DNA of 64,000 nt from an uncultured Eubacteriales bacterium (GTDB lineage Bacteria > Bacillota > Clostridia > Oscillospirales > Acutalibacteraceae): the NCBI GenBank assembly GCA_934647945.1, contig CAKUFK010000003.1:62001-126000 (forward strand). Direction: 5' to 3'. Every line of letters starts with the position of its first letter. Position 1 is the stretch's first letter. Below are positions 42,683 through 52,353 of the stretch, in pieces. Under the pieces are notes generated by a model, which was not told where the DNA came from, did no database searches, and saw nothing but the letters and a program-made list of their open reading frames with translations. The position numbers and the translations under genes are program-made.

Positions 42683-44434
42683 TCACAGGGTGTCGCCGTA
42701 GAGCACGATGCCCCGTTCCCCGTCCACCGTCACGGTGGTGCCGCTCTTGAGGATGCGGGTGGCACCCGCTGCATCAACGAGGACGGGCTTTTCCAGCGTC
42801 ATGCCCACGATCGCGGCGTGGCTGTTGAGCCCCGGCGCTTCGGTAACGATGCCGGCGGCGTCCCGCAGCAGGGAGAGGATACGGTTGGAGGTCTGCGGGA
42901 TGACCAGGATATCCCCGGGGCGGAAAGCGGCGAGGGCCTCCTCCTCGTCGGCGGCGACGCAGAGGTTTCCGCAGGCGGTGTAGGGGGTGGCGCCCACCCC
43001 CTGTACCAGGATGTTGCCCACGAGATGCACCTTGAGCAGGTTGGTGGTTCCCGAGATGCCGAGGGGGGCTCCCGCCGTGATGACCACCAGGTCGCCGCTG
43101 GCGAGATATCCGGCTCCGACTGCCTGTTCCACCGCATGGTCGAACAGCTCGTCCATATTGTTTTTCTCTTCCGCCGGAAGGGGGATGACCCCCCAGGAGA
43201 GGTTCATCTGCCGCAGCACGGATGGGGTCGGGGTGCAGCAGATGATGGGGCAGGCGGGACGGTATTTGGAGATCATCCGGGCCGTCGTGCCCGATTTCGT
43301 CACCGTGATGATGGCCTTGGCGCCCAGGTCGTGGGCGGTGGTGACGGTGGCGTGGGAAATGGCATTGGTCACGTTCGGAGCCTCATGCAGATCCCGGGCG
43401 GCGAACCGTTTTTTATAATTGATATCCCGCTCGGTCCGTTCCGCAATGCGCGCCATGGTCCGCAGTGCCTCAACGGGATAGGCGCCCGCCGCCGTCTCTC
43501 CCGAGAGCATGATGGCGCTGGTACCATCGTAAATGGCGTTGGCGACATCAGTGGCCTCCGCCCGGGTGGGGCGGGGATTCTTCATCATGGAATCCAGCAT
43601 CTGGGTGGCGGTGATGACCTGCAGCCCGGCGTTGTATCCCTTATGGATCAGGGTTTTTTGGATGCTCGGGATCTCTTCGAGGGAAATTTCCACCCCCATA
43701 TCGCCCCGGGCGACCATGATACCGTCCGAAACCTTGAGGATGTCGTCGATGTTGTCGACACCCTCGGCGTTTTCGATTTTCGCGATGATGCGGATGGAGT
43801 GGTTTTGATGCTGTTCGAGCTCCTGGCGGACCTGAAGCACATCACTCGCCCGCCGGGTGAAGGAAGCGGCGATGAAATCCGCCTCCATCTCGCAGGCAAA
43901 GGCGATGTCGGCCTTGTCTCTCTCGCTCATAAAGGGCATGGAGAGGGCGGCACCCGGGACGTTGATCCCTTTGTTGGAGGATACGGTTCCTCCGTTGAGC
44001 ACCGTGCAGACGATATCCGTGTCGGTGGTCTTCTCCACGATAAGGTCGATCAGGCCGTCGTCGATGAGGATGTGGCTGCCTTTATCCACGTCTCCGGGCA
44101 GTCCCGCAAAGCTGATAGAAGCCCGCTCCGCCGTTCCTTCGGCCGGGACAGTGGTCAGGGTGAAGGTGTCTCCCGCCTTGAGCGTCACTTTTTCCGGGAA
44201 GGTGCCCAACCGGATTTCCGGCCCTTTGGTGTCGATAAGGATCGCAATGGGCAGGCGCAGCTCCTCCCGCAGTGCCCGGACCCGGTCGATACGGGCGCGG
44301 TGGGCATCGTGGTCCTGATGAGACATATTGATGCGGGCCACGTCCATGCCGGAGAGCATCAGCTCCCGTAAAACGGCGGGGTCATCGGTAGACGGCCCGA
44401 GAGTACAGATGATTTTAGTTTTTCTCATCGTCAT
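42683..44434 (-). CDS. pyk: Pyruvate kinase with C-terminal PEP-utilising swivelling domain
   Basis: 583 residues. The barrel begins RKTKIICTLGPSTDD and contains ILIDTKGPEIRLG, the active-site block IIAKIENAEGVDNIDDIL, MVARGDMGVEI and TATQMLDSMMKNPRPTRAEATDVANAI. The allosteric domain follows to about 470. An extra domain of about 100 residues (GDILVIPQTSNRILSLL to ERGIVLYGD) with the PEP-synthase mobile-domain fold ends it, as in Bacillus and Clostridia. It makes ATP and pyruvate from PEP. ATG 44434 has AAAGG 7 nt upstream. Confidence 0.96.
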   Translation of the reverse strand: MTMRKTKIICTLGPSTDDPAVLRELMLSGMDVARINMSHQDHDAHRARIDRVRALREELRLPIAILIDTKGPEIRLGTFPEKVTLKAGDTFTLTTVPAEGTAERASISFAGLPGDVDKGSHILIDDGLIDLIVEKTTDTDIVCTVLNGGTVSSNKGINVPGAALSMPFMSERDKADIAFACEMEADFIAASFTRRASDVLQVRQELEQHQNHSIRIIAKIENAEGVDNIDDILKVSDGIMVARGDMGVEISLEEIPSIQKTLIHKGYNAGLQVITATQMLDSMMKNPRPTRAEATDVANAIYDGTSAIMLSGETAAGAYPVEALRTMARIAERTERDINYKKRFAARDLHEAPNVTNAISHATVTTAHDLGAKAIITVTKSGTTARMISKYRPACPIICCTPTPSVLRQMNLSWGVIPLPAEEKNNMDELFDHAVEQAVGAGYLASGDLVVITAGAPLGISGTTNLLKVHLVGNILVQGVGATPYTACGNLCVAADEEEALAAFRPGDILVIPQTSNRILSLLRDAAGIVTEAPGLNSHAAIVGMTLEKPVLVDAAGATRILKSGTTVTVDGERGIVLYGDTL

Positions 44435-44554
44435 GACACGCCTTTCTGAAAGAGCCGGATCCGGCTGAATGTGTGAAACAAAAGCCGAGACCGTACCGGT
44501 TTTGGAATATAGATATAGGGAGGGAATCTATTTCCGAAATCCACCCCATGATAC

Positions 44555-44583
44555 ACTATACCACAAATCCGCCCATCATGGAA
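44555..44583 (-). promoter_or_regulatory. Promoter of pyk
   Basis: On the minus strand TTCCAT is 17 bp from TATAGT, giving a leader of about 115 nt. The rest of the 44435-44814 interval shows no gene. Confidence 0.45.
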
Positions 44584-44814
44584 GGGGGGAGGCCCGTTTT
44601 AGCTCAAAATCTGAAATTTTCATAAAAGCGGGAACGGATGGGGGATTTTTTAGGCGGTTTTCTCTTTTTGCTGTTTTTTCCACAAGGGGTCCTTTTAGTA
44701 TAGGGCGGCATGTATTGGAAAATCCGGCATTTTGCGTTAAAATCCGGTAAAGTGCTTTATACAGGGCGGCTGTTGTGGTATACTGGCGTCATCCGGGAGA
44801 AGGGGGATGTTTCT

Positions 44815-45719
44815 ATGCAGCGGAAAATCAAAACGAGGATCTGGCTGTCCTGCGCCGCGGGTGCGGCGGCGCTCGGCCTCACCTGCACGGCCTTTTTCTG
44901 GATTTTCCGGGTGCCTTTCGGCACCTCGTCCGGCCCTTCTTCCATTTTCTCTTCTGTTCCGGTTTCTGCCGAGATAACCGAACCGCCGTCCATGCCCGGC
45001 ACGACCGTCCCGGAGACCACCGTCACTCAAACGACTGCGCTGGAGACACAGACGCCGGCTGCCACGAGTGCCCAGCCGACGCCTGCCCCCACGACGAAGG
45101 CACCGGACCCGTCTTCGCCCGGCGCTATATCCAGCCTGCGGGGGCATCCTGGAATCTCCTGTTGGTCAACGCCTGGAACCCCATGGAGAAGGCATATTAC
45201 CAGGAGACGCATCAGAACCATATCGTGAGCTTCAAAACCGGCGGCCAGATCGACGACCGGGTGTCCAAGGCGCTCGAAGAGATGCTGGAGGCGGCGAAGG
45301 AGACCGGCCTGCGGGCGGGATATCTGTTCCGTACGCCTGAGAGGTCCGCCGCCAACCTGGAGAACAAAACCCAATATTATATCAATAAAGGTTACAGCCG
45401 GGAGGCGGCCCGGAAAAAGGCGCTCGAGACCATTGCGGCCCCCTATACGAGCGAGCACAATCTTGGGCTGGCCATCGACATGACCCAAAAAGGGGATGGG
45501 TCGCTGCGCACCACGTTCGAACAGACCGCCGCCTTTGCGTGGCTGCAGGAGCACTGCGCGGAGTATGGGTTTATCCTCCGTTATCCCAAGGGCAAGCAGG
45601 ACATCACCGGTGTGAGCTACGAGCCCTGGCATTACCGCTATGTGGGAAGGGAACACGCGGAGGAGATCATGCGCCGCGGCCTGACCCTCGAAGAATACCT
45701 GCAGGAAAAGGGCCTGTAA
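44815..45719 (+). pseudogene. VanY-type D-alanyl-D-alanine carboxypeptidase, frameshifted
   Basis: ATG 44815 (GAAGGGGG 7 nt upstream) starts a membrane anchor (LSCAAGAAALGLTCTAFFW) and a Thr/Pro-rich stalk in one frame. From about 45125 the reading continues two bases out of phase: WNLLLVNAWNPM, the metal ligands in SEHNLGLAIDM (His, Asp) and YEPWHYRYVG (His), with LQEHCAEYGFILRYPKGKQ between. Reading GGCGC as GGC would restore a single protein of about 300 residues with joint SSPGYIQPAGASW. Intact relatives trim the peptidoglycan stem peptide outside the membrane. It may be a real mutation or a sequence error. Confidence 0.8.
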
Positions 45720-45740
45720 ACATTTGAAGGGAGGACGAGA

Positions 45741-46655
45741 ATGAACACGATGATCGAGGTCGACGGCCTTCATAAATCCTATGGCGATGTCCACGCGGTC
45801 AAAGGGATCTCGTTTTATGTGGAGCAGGGGCGCCTGTTTGCCTTTCTGGGGCCGAACGGCGCGGGAAAATCCACCACCATTGACATGATCTGTACCTTTT
45901 TGAAGCCGGATCGGGGTGAGGTAACGGTGGACGGCCATCGCCTCGGCCGGGAGGACGGTGCCATCCGCTCTTCCATCGGTGTGGTGTTCCAGGACAGCCT
46001 GCTGGACAATCTGCTTACGGTGGAGGAAAACCTCAAAACCCGGGGCGGCTTTTACGGACTCGACGGGCGGACGCTGTCCGCGTCGGTCGAGCGGGCGATG
46101 CAGGTCACGGGCGTGACCGAGCTGCGGCACCGGCGGTACGGCAAGCTGTCGGGGGGACAGCGCCGCCGCTGCGACATCGCCCGGGCGCTCGTACACACCC
46201 CGAAGATCCTGATTCTTGACGAGCCCACGACCGGGCTCGATCCCCAGACCCGCCAGAGCGTGTGGGAAACCGTCACCCGGTTGCAGAAGGATACCGGCAT
46301 GACCGTCTTCTTGACCACCCATTATATGGAGGAAGCGGCTGGGGCGGACTACGTCCTGATTATCGATGACGGCAAGATTGCGGCGAAGGGAACGCCGCAG
46401 AAGCTGCGGGAGACCTATACGAAGGATACCCTGTCTTTAGTATGCCGTGATTTTGATACGGCCGCCGGCATTCTGCGAAACCGCGGATTGGACTTCAGGC
46501 AGGAAGGAGGGCGCCTTGTTGTGCCGCTCTCTTCCACTTTAGACGCCCTGCCGGTGCTGGAGGCGTGCCGCGGGGATATCGAGAGCTTTGAGGTGACCGG
46601 CGGGACGATGGACGACGCCTTCATCGCCGTCACGGGAAAGGAGCTGCGGGAATGA
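45741..46655 (+). CDS. ABC-2 type exporter, ATP-binding subunit
   Basis: 304 residues. Walker A GPNGAGKSTTID, Q-loop GVVFQDSLLD, signature LSGGQRRRCDIARAL, Walker B ILILDEPTTGLDP and the H-loop LTTHYMEEA are all present. The C-terminal extension (about 220-304) is the DrrA/NatA-like regulatory part. GGGAGG lies about 8 nt before the ATG. Overlaps the permease gene by 4 nt, so the two make one drug- or lipid-type exporter. Substrate unknown. Confidence 0.94.
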   Translation: MNTMIEVDGLHKSYGDVHAVKGISFYVEQGRLFAFLGPNGAGKSTTIDMICTFLKPDRGEVTVDGHRLGREDGAIRSSIGVVFQDSLLDNLLTVEENLKTRGGFYGLDGRTLSASVERAMQVTGVTELRHRRYGKLSGGQRRRCDIARALVHTPKILILDEPTTGLDPQTRQSVWETVTRLQKDTGMTVFLTTHYMEEAAGADYVLIIDDGKIAAKGTPQKLRETYTKDTLSLVCRDFDTAAGILRNRGLDFRQEGGRLVVPLSSTLDALPVLEACRGDIESFEVTGGTMDDAFIAVTGKELRE

Positions 46656-47506
46656 TCGGCATGGCGAAACGCAATCTCAAGCTGTTTTTCCGGGATAAAT
46701 CGGCGGTGTTCTTCTCGCTGCTCGCGGTGTTCATCATCATCGGCCTGTACGCCTTGTTTCTGGGGGATGTCTGGACGGGCAGCATGGAGGGGATGCCCGA
46801 GGTGCGGGTGCTCATGGACAGCTGGATCCTCTCCGGCCTTTTGGCGGTCACGTCGGTGACGACCACGATGGGGGCCTTCGGGACCATGGTGGACGATAAG
46901 GCGAAAAACATCACCAAGGACTTCTCCTCCTCCCCGATCGGGCGGGGCCGGCTGGCGGGCGGCTATATCCTCAGCTCTTTTATCGTGGGAGTCATCATGA
47001 CCCTCGTCGCCCTCGTGCTGGTGCAGGGGTATATCCTTATCGAAGGCGGTGCCTTCCTGGGGGTGATTCCGCTGTTCAAGGTGATCGGGCTGGTGCTGCT
47101 TACCACCTTTACCAACACCTCCCTCGTACTGTTCCTCGTCTCGTTTTTCCGCAGCTCCAACGCCTTTGCCACGGCGAGCACCATTTTGGGAACTCTTATC
47201 GGCTTCGTTACCGGCATCTATCTGCCGGTGGGACAGCTGCCCGACGCGGTCGGATGGATCGTTAAGCTGTTCCCGGTTTCCCATGCGGCCGTCCTGTTCC
47301 GTCAGGTGATGATGGCGGGGCCGATGGAGACCTCCTTCGCCGGCGCGCCCGCGTCGGCGGTAGCGGAGTTCGAGGAGCTGATGGGGGTGACGCTCCATTT
47401 CGGGGATACCCTCCTGCCCGCCTACGCGAGCGTGCTGATCCTCTTCGGCACCGCCGCTGTGTTCTATCCTCTCGCGGTATGGAACCTCACCCGTAAGCGC
47501 CGGTGA
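46652..47506 (+). CDS. ABC-2 type exporter, permease subunit
   Basis: 284 residues, six membrane helices. It starts IGMAKRNLKLFFRDKSAVFFSLLAVF, the usual N-terminal amphipathic segment and first helix of ABC-2 permeases. FSSSPIGRGRLAGGYILSSF and the GIYLPVGQLPDAVGWIVKLFPVSHAA block are family hallmarks. Partner of the ATPase encoded just upstream. ATG overlaps its stop. Confidence 0.92.
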   Translation: MIGMAKRNLKLFFRDKSAVFFSLLAVFIIIGLYALFLGDVWTGSMEGMPEVRVLMDSWILSGLLAVTSVTTTMGAFGTMVDDKAKNITKDFSSSPIGRGRLAGGYILSSFIVGVIMTLVALVLVQGYILIEGGAFLGVIPLFKVIGLVLLTTFTNTSLVLFLVSFFRSSNAFATASTILGTLIGFVTGIYLPVGQLPDAVGWIVKLFPVSHAAVLFRQVMMAGPMETSFAGAPASAVAEFEELMGVTLHFGDTLLPAYASVLILFGTAAVFYPLAVWNLTRKRR

Positions 47507-47530
47507 GGGTTTCGGAAAGGAGACGGGTTC

Positions 47531-48325
47531 ATGCTGACGGTGAATTCCGAGGACCGGGCGCGGATCGCGCCCTTGTTCGCGGATATGGAAGATACCATGA
47601 TCCGTTCCTGCCTGCAGGGACGGATGGGGGAGGCGTATGCTGACGCCCTGCCTCCCGCCTGCGCGCAGATCCTCCTTGGGGATTTCGCCTTCCTGGCCGG
47701 GGACGTCCAGGCTTCTGGTGCGGAGGAGCTGGTCCGTCATATCCCCCGGTATCTGCTGGTGATTCCAAAAGAGCCCCGCTGGGGCCCCTGTCTCCAGTCC
47801 GCCCATGGGGAGCGCTGCCGGGTTGTCACCCGCTACGCCACCGCGAGGGATCCCCGTTTCGACCGGGAATTCCTTGGCCGGCTGGCGGACGCCCTGCCGG
47901 AGGGGGTTCACCTGGAACCGCTCGGAGAGCGGTGGTACGGCTGGTCGAAGGGGAGCTGGGGCCGGGATCTCTGTTCCCAGTTTCCCACCTTTGAGGCGTA
48001 TGAACGCGACGGCATCGGCTTTGTGGCGGTACGGGACGGGGAGGTTCTGTCCGGCGCCTCTTCCTACAGCGTGTACGACGGGGGCATCGAAATTGAGATC
48101 GACACGAGGGAGGACTGCCGCCGCCGGGGACTGGCGGCGGCTTGTGCCGCACGGCTGATCCTCGCCTGCCTGGACCGGGGATGGTATCCGAACTGGGACG
48201 CGGCCAATCCGGCTTCCGCCGCCCTGGCGGAGAAGCTGGGATACCGGGTCGCCCGCGCCTACGCCGCCTATGCCGTCGAGCCGCCGGAAAACGAAAGGGA
48301 AAAATCATCCGGCCAAACCCCTTGA
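47531..48325 (+). CDS. GNAT-family acetyltransferase (GNAT_acetyltran type)
   Basis: 264 residues. The C-terminal half has FVAVRDGEVLSGASSYSVYDGGIEIEIDTREDCRRRGLAAACAARLI in outline, with the acetyl-CoA loop C-R-R-R-G-L-A and DAANPASAALAEKLGYR after it. This is the two-domain GNAT type common in Firmicutes. Substrate unknown. AAAGGAG lies about 9 nt before the ATG. It follows the ABC genes at 24 bp. Confidence 0.88.
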   Translation: MLTVNSEDRARIAPLFADMEDTMIRSCLQGRMGEAYADALPPACAQILLGDFAFLAGDVQASGAEELVRHIPRYLLVIPKEPRWGPCLQSAHGERCRVVTRYATARDPRFDREFLGRLADALPEGVHLEPLGERWYGWSKGSWGRDLCSQFPTFEAYERDGIGFVAVRDGEVLSGASSYSVYDGGIEIEIDTREDCRRRGLAAACAARLILACLDRGWYPNWDAANPASAALAEKLGYRVARAYAAYAVEPPENEREKSSGQTP

Positions 48326-48351
48326 CAAGACCGCTTGACTGGTGCTATACT
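48322..48351 (+). promoter_or_regulatory. Promoter of infC-rpmI-rplT
   Basis: TTGACA (48322-48327) is 18 bp from TATACT (48346-48351). It overlaps the last codons of the GNAT gene. Confidence 0.78.
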
Positions 48352-48357
48352 GTTTCA

Positions 48358-48521
48358 GTACAAAACGAAGCAGAGCGTTTGCCCGCTCTCACCCGCGGAT
48401 ACCGTTCCTGACGGGTCGATACGGTCTTTCCCCGTTTCGGCGGGAGAACCAGGTTTGTGACGCGGGCAGTTTTCTGCCCGCGTTTATTCATCATTTTGAG
48501 AGTGTGTGGAGGTGCTTACCC
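48358..48521 (+). promoter_or_regulatory. Leader of the IF3-L35-L20 operon with attenuator hairpin
   Basis: A leader of about 165 nt. It contains a perfect CGCGGGCAG-TTTT-CTGCCCGCG hairpin followed by TTTATTCATCATTTT (48461-48496), which looks like an intrinsic terminator upstream of infC. Earlier segments (ACCGTTCCTGACGGGTCGATACGGT) can form competing stems. In Bacillus the same operon has an L20-binding leader; homology to it is inferred from position and structure only. Confidence 0.65.
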
Positions 48522-49040
<519 letters not shown>

Positions 49041-49086
49041 TGTCCCGCCCGTCCAGCGACGGACAATATGAAGGAGGAATACTGTC

Positions 49087-49284
49087 ATGCCCAAGATCAA
49101 GACCCATTCCGGCGCGAAAAAGCGCTTCAAGCTGACGAAAAACGGCAAGGTCCTGCGCGCCCATGCCTACAAGTCCCACATTCTGAACAAGAAAACCACC
49201 AAGCGCAAGAGGAACCTGCGCAAGACTACGGTGGCCGATGTGACCAATGTGGTGCAGATCAAGCGCCTCATCCCCTACAAATAA
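49087..49284 (+). CDS. rpmI: Ribosomal protein L35
   Basis: 65 residues, full length. PKIKTHSGAKKRFKLTKNGKV and the HILNKKTTKRKRNLRK block are the L35 signature. GAAGGAGG lies about 9 nt before the ATG. Middle gene of the infC operon; rRNA-binding protein of the 50S subunit. Confidence 0.97.
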   Translation: MPKIKTHSGAKKRFKLTKNGKVLRAHAYKSHILNKKTTKRKRNLRKTTVADVTNVVQIKRLIPYK

Positions 49285-49311
49285 TCGTTCAGAAACGGAG
49301 GACATAGAGAA

Positions 49312-49668
49312 ATGGCACGTGTAAAGGGTGCGCTGATGACGCGCAAGAGAAGGAAGAAGATCCTCAAGCTCGCTAAGGGCTATTATGGCGCCAAATCCAA
49401 GCTGTTCCGCACCGCCAAGGAAGCGGTTATGAAATCCGGCCAGTACGCGTATATCGGCCGCCGTCAGAAAAAACGCGATTTCCGCCGCCTGTGGATCACC
49501 CGTATCTCCGCCGCGGCTAAAATCAACGGCATGAACTACTCGACGTTTATGAACGGCATGAAAAAAGCCGGCATCACCCTCAACCGCAAGATGCTCGCCG
49601 AGCTGGCCGTCTCTGACGCCGCCGCGTTCGCGGGCCTGGCGGAAAAGGCCAAGGCCGCCCTCAAATAA
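49312..49668 (+). CDS. rplT: Ribosomal protein L20
   Basis: 118 residues, full length. ARVKGALMTRKRRKKILKLAKGYYG and RRLWITRISAAAKINGMNYS are diagnostic. It is needed early in 50S assembly, and in relatives it represses its own operon through the leader. AAACGGAGG lies about 9 nt before the ATG. Confidence 0.97.
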   Translation: MARVKGALMTRKRRKKILKLAKGYYGAKSKLFRTAKEAVMKSGQYAYIGRRQKKRDFRRLWITRISAAAKINGMNYSTFMNGMKKAGITLNRKMLAELAVSDAAAFAGLAEKAKAALK

Positions 49669-49677
49669 GCTCGAATT

Positions 49678-49710
49678 GCGCCCGCCGGCCCTGCCAGCGG
49701 GCGCTTGCCT
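49678..49710 (+). terminator. Terminator of infC-rpmI-rplT
   Basis: GCGCCCGC pairs with GCGGGCGC (11-nt loop), followed by TTGCCTTGTCC. The T tract is short. Confidence 0.6.
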
Positions 49711-49793
49711 TGTCCAATCCGGTCGAATCTCCGCCGGTTTATGGGGGTTTCCGCTGGCTTTTCACCCGAAACGACCCGAAGGGAGGCCGCCGT

Positions 49794-50633
49794 ATGGCCT
49801 GGAACGATCCCGTATCTCATAAAGAATCCGCGGCGCGCCCCGCTGCCGGTCCGATCACCAGTAGGGACAACCCGCTTATCAAGGAGTATGCCCGTCTGGC
49901 GGCCGATGCGGCGTTCCGCCGGGAGAGCGGCTTGTTTGCCCTCGAGGGTGCGCGGCTGTGCGCCGACGCGGCGGCGTCGGGCGCGGCGGTCCGCACCGTT
50001 CTCTATACCGCCCGGGCGGCGGAGCAGTACGGCGCCTATCTCGGGCCGCTCCTGTCGGTTTGTCCCGACTGCCGCGAGATCACGGCCCCGCTGGCCGGCC
50101 GGCTGTCGGACACGCAGACCCCCCAGGGGATTTTTTGTATCTGCCGGCGGCTTGACAACCGCCTTCCTTTGGGTAAAATAAAGAGAAACGGGCGGTATCT
50201 CCTGCTCGAAGACGTGCAGGACCCAGGCAATCTCGGCACCATCGTGCGAACCGCTGAGGCATTCGGGATCGACGGCCTCTTCCTTACCGCCGGATGCTGC
50301 GATCTGTACAATCCCAAGGTGCTGCGGGGCAGCATGGGAGGGGTGCTCCGTCTCGCCTCTGCCCGGACGGAGGATCCGTCCGGCCTGCTCGCCTGCCTGC
50401 GGGAGAAGGGGCTGTCCGCCTTTGCCTGCGTGGCCGACGCCGGCGCCCGGCCTGTCCAGCAGACACGCCTCGGAGAAGGCTGTGTCTGCCTGATCGGCAA
50501 CGAAGGGGCGGGCCTGCGGCCGGAAACCGCCGCCCTTTGCGATGAGCGGATCACCATCCCGATGAAGGGCCGCGCGGAATCGCTGAACGCGTCCATCGCC
50601 GCCGCTATCGTGCTCTGGGAGATGACCAGATAA
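49794..50633 (+). CDS. TrmH-family (SpoU) RNA 2'-O-methyltransferase
   Basis: 279 residues from ATG 49794 with GGGAGG 7 nt upstream. An N-terminal substrate-binding domain (ITSRDNPLIKEYARLAADAAFRRESG) precedes the knotted SPOUT domain. Its motif 1 is LEDVQDPGNLGTIVRTAEAFG, motif 2 LIGNEGAGL and motif 3 IPMKGRAESLNASIAAAIVLWE. It methylates a ribose in 23S rRNA or tRNA. The location after rplT fits the usual Firmicute position of this gene. Confidence 0.93.
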   Translation: MAWNDPVSHKESAARPAAGPITSRDNPLIKEYARLAADAAFRRESGLFALEGARLCADAAASGAAVRTVLYTARAAEQYGAYLGPLLSVCPDCREITAPLAGRLSDTQTPQGIFCICRRLDNRLPLGKIKRNGRYLLLEDVQDPGNLGTIVRTAEAFGIDGLFLTAGCCDLYNPKVLRGSMGGVLRLASARTEDPSGLLACLREKGLSAFACVADAGARPVQQTRLGEGCVCLIGNEGAGLRPETAALCDERITIPMKGRAESLNASIAAAIVLWEMTR

Positions 50634-50977
50634 CATCGATAACGCCTTGTCCGGACAGGATGAAAGAGCGGACCGGATTAGACACTGCCGCCTGGATTTA
50701 TAAGCGGTGGATCCCCCGGGGCCGCGCCCCATTCCGTATGGATGCCGGTGCAGGTGCCCGTGTCCTGCCGGGTTTGGATGGCAAAAACCTGGAAGCGTTC
50801 TGGGAACCCAGCCGATACCCGTGGCCTGTCTTGATAACGGGCTGGGAATCCGGCAGTAACGCGCGAGGCCGAAAAAAGGGAGCCTTTTGCGTATAGGCGT
50901 GTGGCGGATGTGAGCCGCCGGCTTTTATGACAAATGCTGGGAAATCCGTGACGGCAGGAAGGAATGGAGGGATTCGG
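50634..50977. other. Intergenic stretch without a supported gene
   Basis: About 340 bp between the methyltransferase and dprA. It contains a TGTCCGGACA palindrome near 50650. No open frame has a ribosome site, and I see no clear terminator or promoter. Confidence 0.5.
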
Positions 50978-52201
50978 ATGACCGACAACCGGCTGTATTG
51001 GATCTGGCTGCAGCAGGCGCTGGAGCCGGGCGGGGTCAAGACCGCGCTGGCGCTCTCGGCCTTTGCTTCTCCCGAGGCCATACACAGGGCCTCCCGGGCC
51101 GAGCTGATGCGGGCGGGGTTTACCGGTGCCCTTCTGGCCCGGCTGTGCCGCAAATCCCTCGACCCGGCCGCCCGGATCCTCGAGGACAGCCTGAAGGACG
51201 GCGCTTTCGTCCTGACGATGGGGGATGACGCCTACCCCGACTGCCTGCGCAACACGTATATGCCGCCGCTTGTTCTGTACGGCAAAGGGGAACTGCCGCC
51301 TCTCGACCGTCTCCCCGCCGTGGCCATGGTCGGCACCCGAAAGGCATCCGATTACGGCTGCCGGGCCGCCTCGAGCATCGCCGCGGGGCTGGCGGCGGGC
51401 GGCTGCATTGTGATAAGCGGCGGAGCCGTGGGGATCGACGGAGCGTCCCATCGGGGGGCGCTCGCGGGCGGTGGCCTGACCATCGCCGTGCAGGGCTGTG
51501 GCCTCGACGTGGATTATCCCAAGCCCAACCGCCGCCTGCGGGAGGAGATCCTGGCTGCCGACGGGGTGATCGTGACGGAATATCCGCCGGGCTCCCCGCC
51601 TTTGCGGGAGCACTTCCCGGTCCGCAACCGCCTGCTCGCCGGCATGGCGATGGCGGTGTGCGTCGTCGAGGCCCCGGAACGCAGCGGCTCTCTCATCACC
51701 GCCCGCCTCGCCCGTAATCAGGGACGGGACGTCTATGTCGTACCGGGGGAAATCACCTCCGGAAACAGCAGCGGTTCCAACGACTTAATCAAGGACGGTG
51801 CCGCTCTGATCACCAAGGCCAGCGAGATCCTGCGGGATTATGCCCCGCGGTTCCCCGACGTCCTGGATCTGCGGGCAGCCGACGCCGCCCAGGCCGCCAG
51901 CCGCGGCGGCGGGACGGCCAAGGTATCCGCGGCGGGATCAAAAGCTTCCGCCGCCCCTCCGGCGCCCGTCAAGGTGGAGCCCGCCCCTGTGCCGCCCGCT
52001 TTCTCGCCCTGCCCCGCCGGCGCTTCCCCTGGGGCCGCGCTGCTCTATCAGATGCTCACCCCCGAGCCTCTCGCGGCCGAAATCCTCGCGCAGAAGGCCG
52101 GGCTGGCGTTCCCCGCCGCTCTTGCCGGCCTGACAGAGCTGGAAATCGCGGGATGCGCACGCAACTTCCCCGGCCGGCAGTTTGCCCTGCGGCCGCTTTG
52201 A
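50978..52201 (+). CDS. dprA: DNA-processing protein DprA/Smf
   Basis: 407 residues from ATG 50978 with GGAGGG 6 nt upstream. A SAM-like N-terminal part precedes the Rossmann-like DprA core: VAMVGTRKASDYG, VISGGAVGIDGASHRGAL, and EAPERSGSLITARLARNQGRDVYVVPG. A Pro/Ala-rich linker (about 310-355) leads to a C-terminal winged-helix-like domain (LLYQMLTPEPLAAEILAQKAG). It binds single-stranded DNA and loads RecA during transformation. It precedes topA, the usual Firmicute order. Confidence 0.95.
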   Translation: MTDNRLYWIWLQQALEPGGVKTALALSAFASPEAIHRASRAELMRAGFTGALLARLCRKSLDPAARILEDSLKDGAFVLTMGDDAYPDCLRNTYMPPLVLYGKGELPPLDRLPAVAMVGTRKASDYGCRAASSIAAGLAAGGCIVISGGAVGIDGASHRGALAGGGLTIAVQGCGLDVDYPKPNRRLREEILAADGVIVTEYPPGSPPLREHFPVRNRLLAGMAMAVCVVEAPERSGSLITARLARNQGRDVYVVPGEITSGNSSGSNDLIKDGAALITKASEILRDYAPRFPDVLDLRAADAAQAASRGGGTAKVSAAGSKASAAPPAPVKVEPAPVPPAFSPCPAGASPGAALLYQMLTPEPLAAEILAQKAGLAFPAALAGLTELEIAGCARNFPGRQFALRPL

Positions 52202-52353
52202 GGGAGATATTTGACAGCCGTCAAATGCAACGGGACAGGGATGTTCGGATAGAAGGCGGGGGATCCTCCCCCAAAGACGGCGGTTTTACATGGGGGAATG
52301 GAAAACGCCGCGGATGCCTCCCCCGTAATCAATAGGAACAGGTGGACCATATT

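Noticed and set aside
42518..44371. A 617-codon plus-strand frame opposite pyk
   Set aside because: It mirrors codon structure of pyruvate kinase and has no family features or ribosome site.
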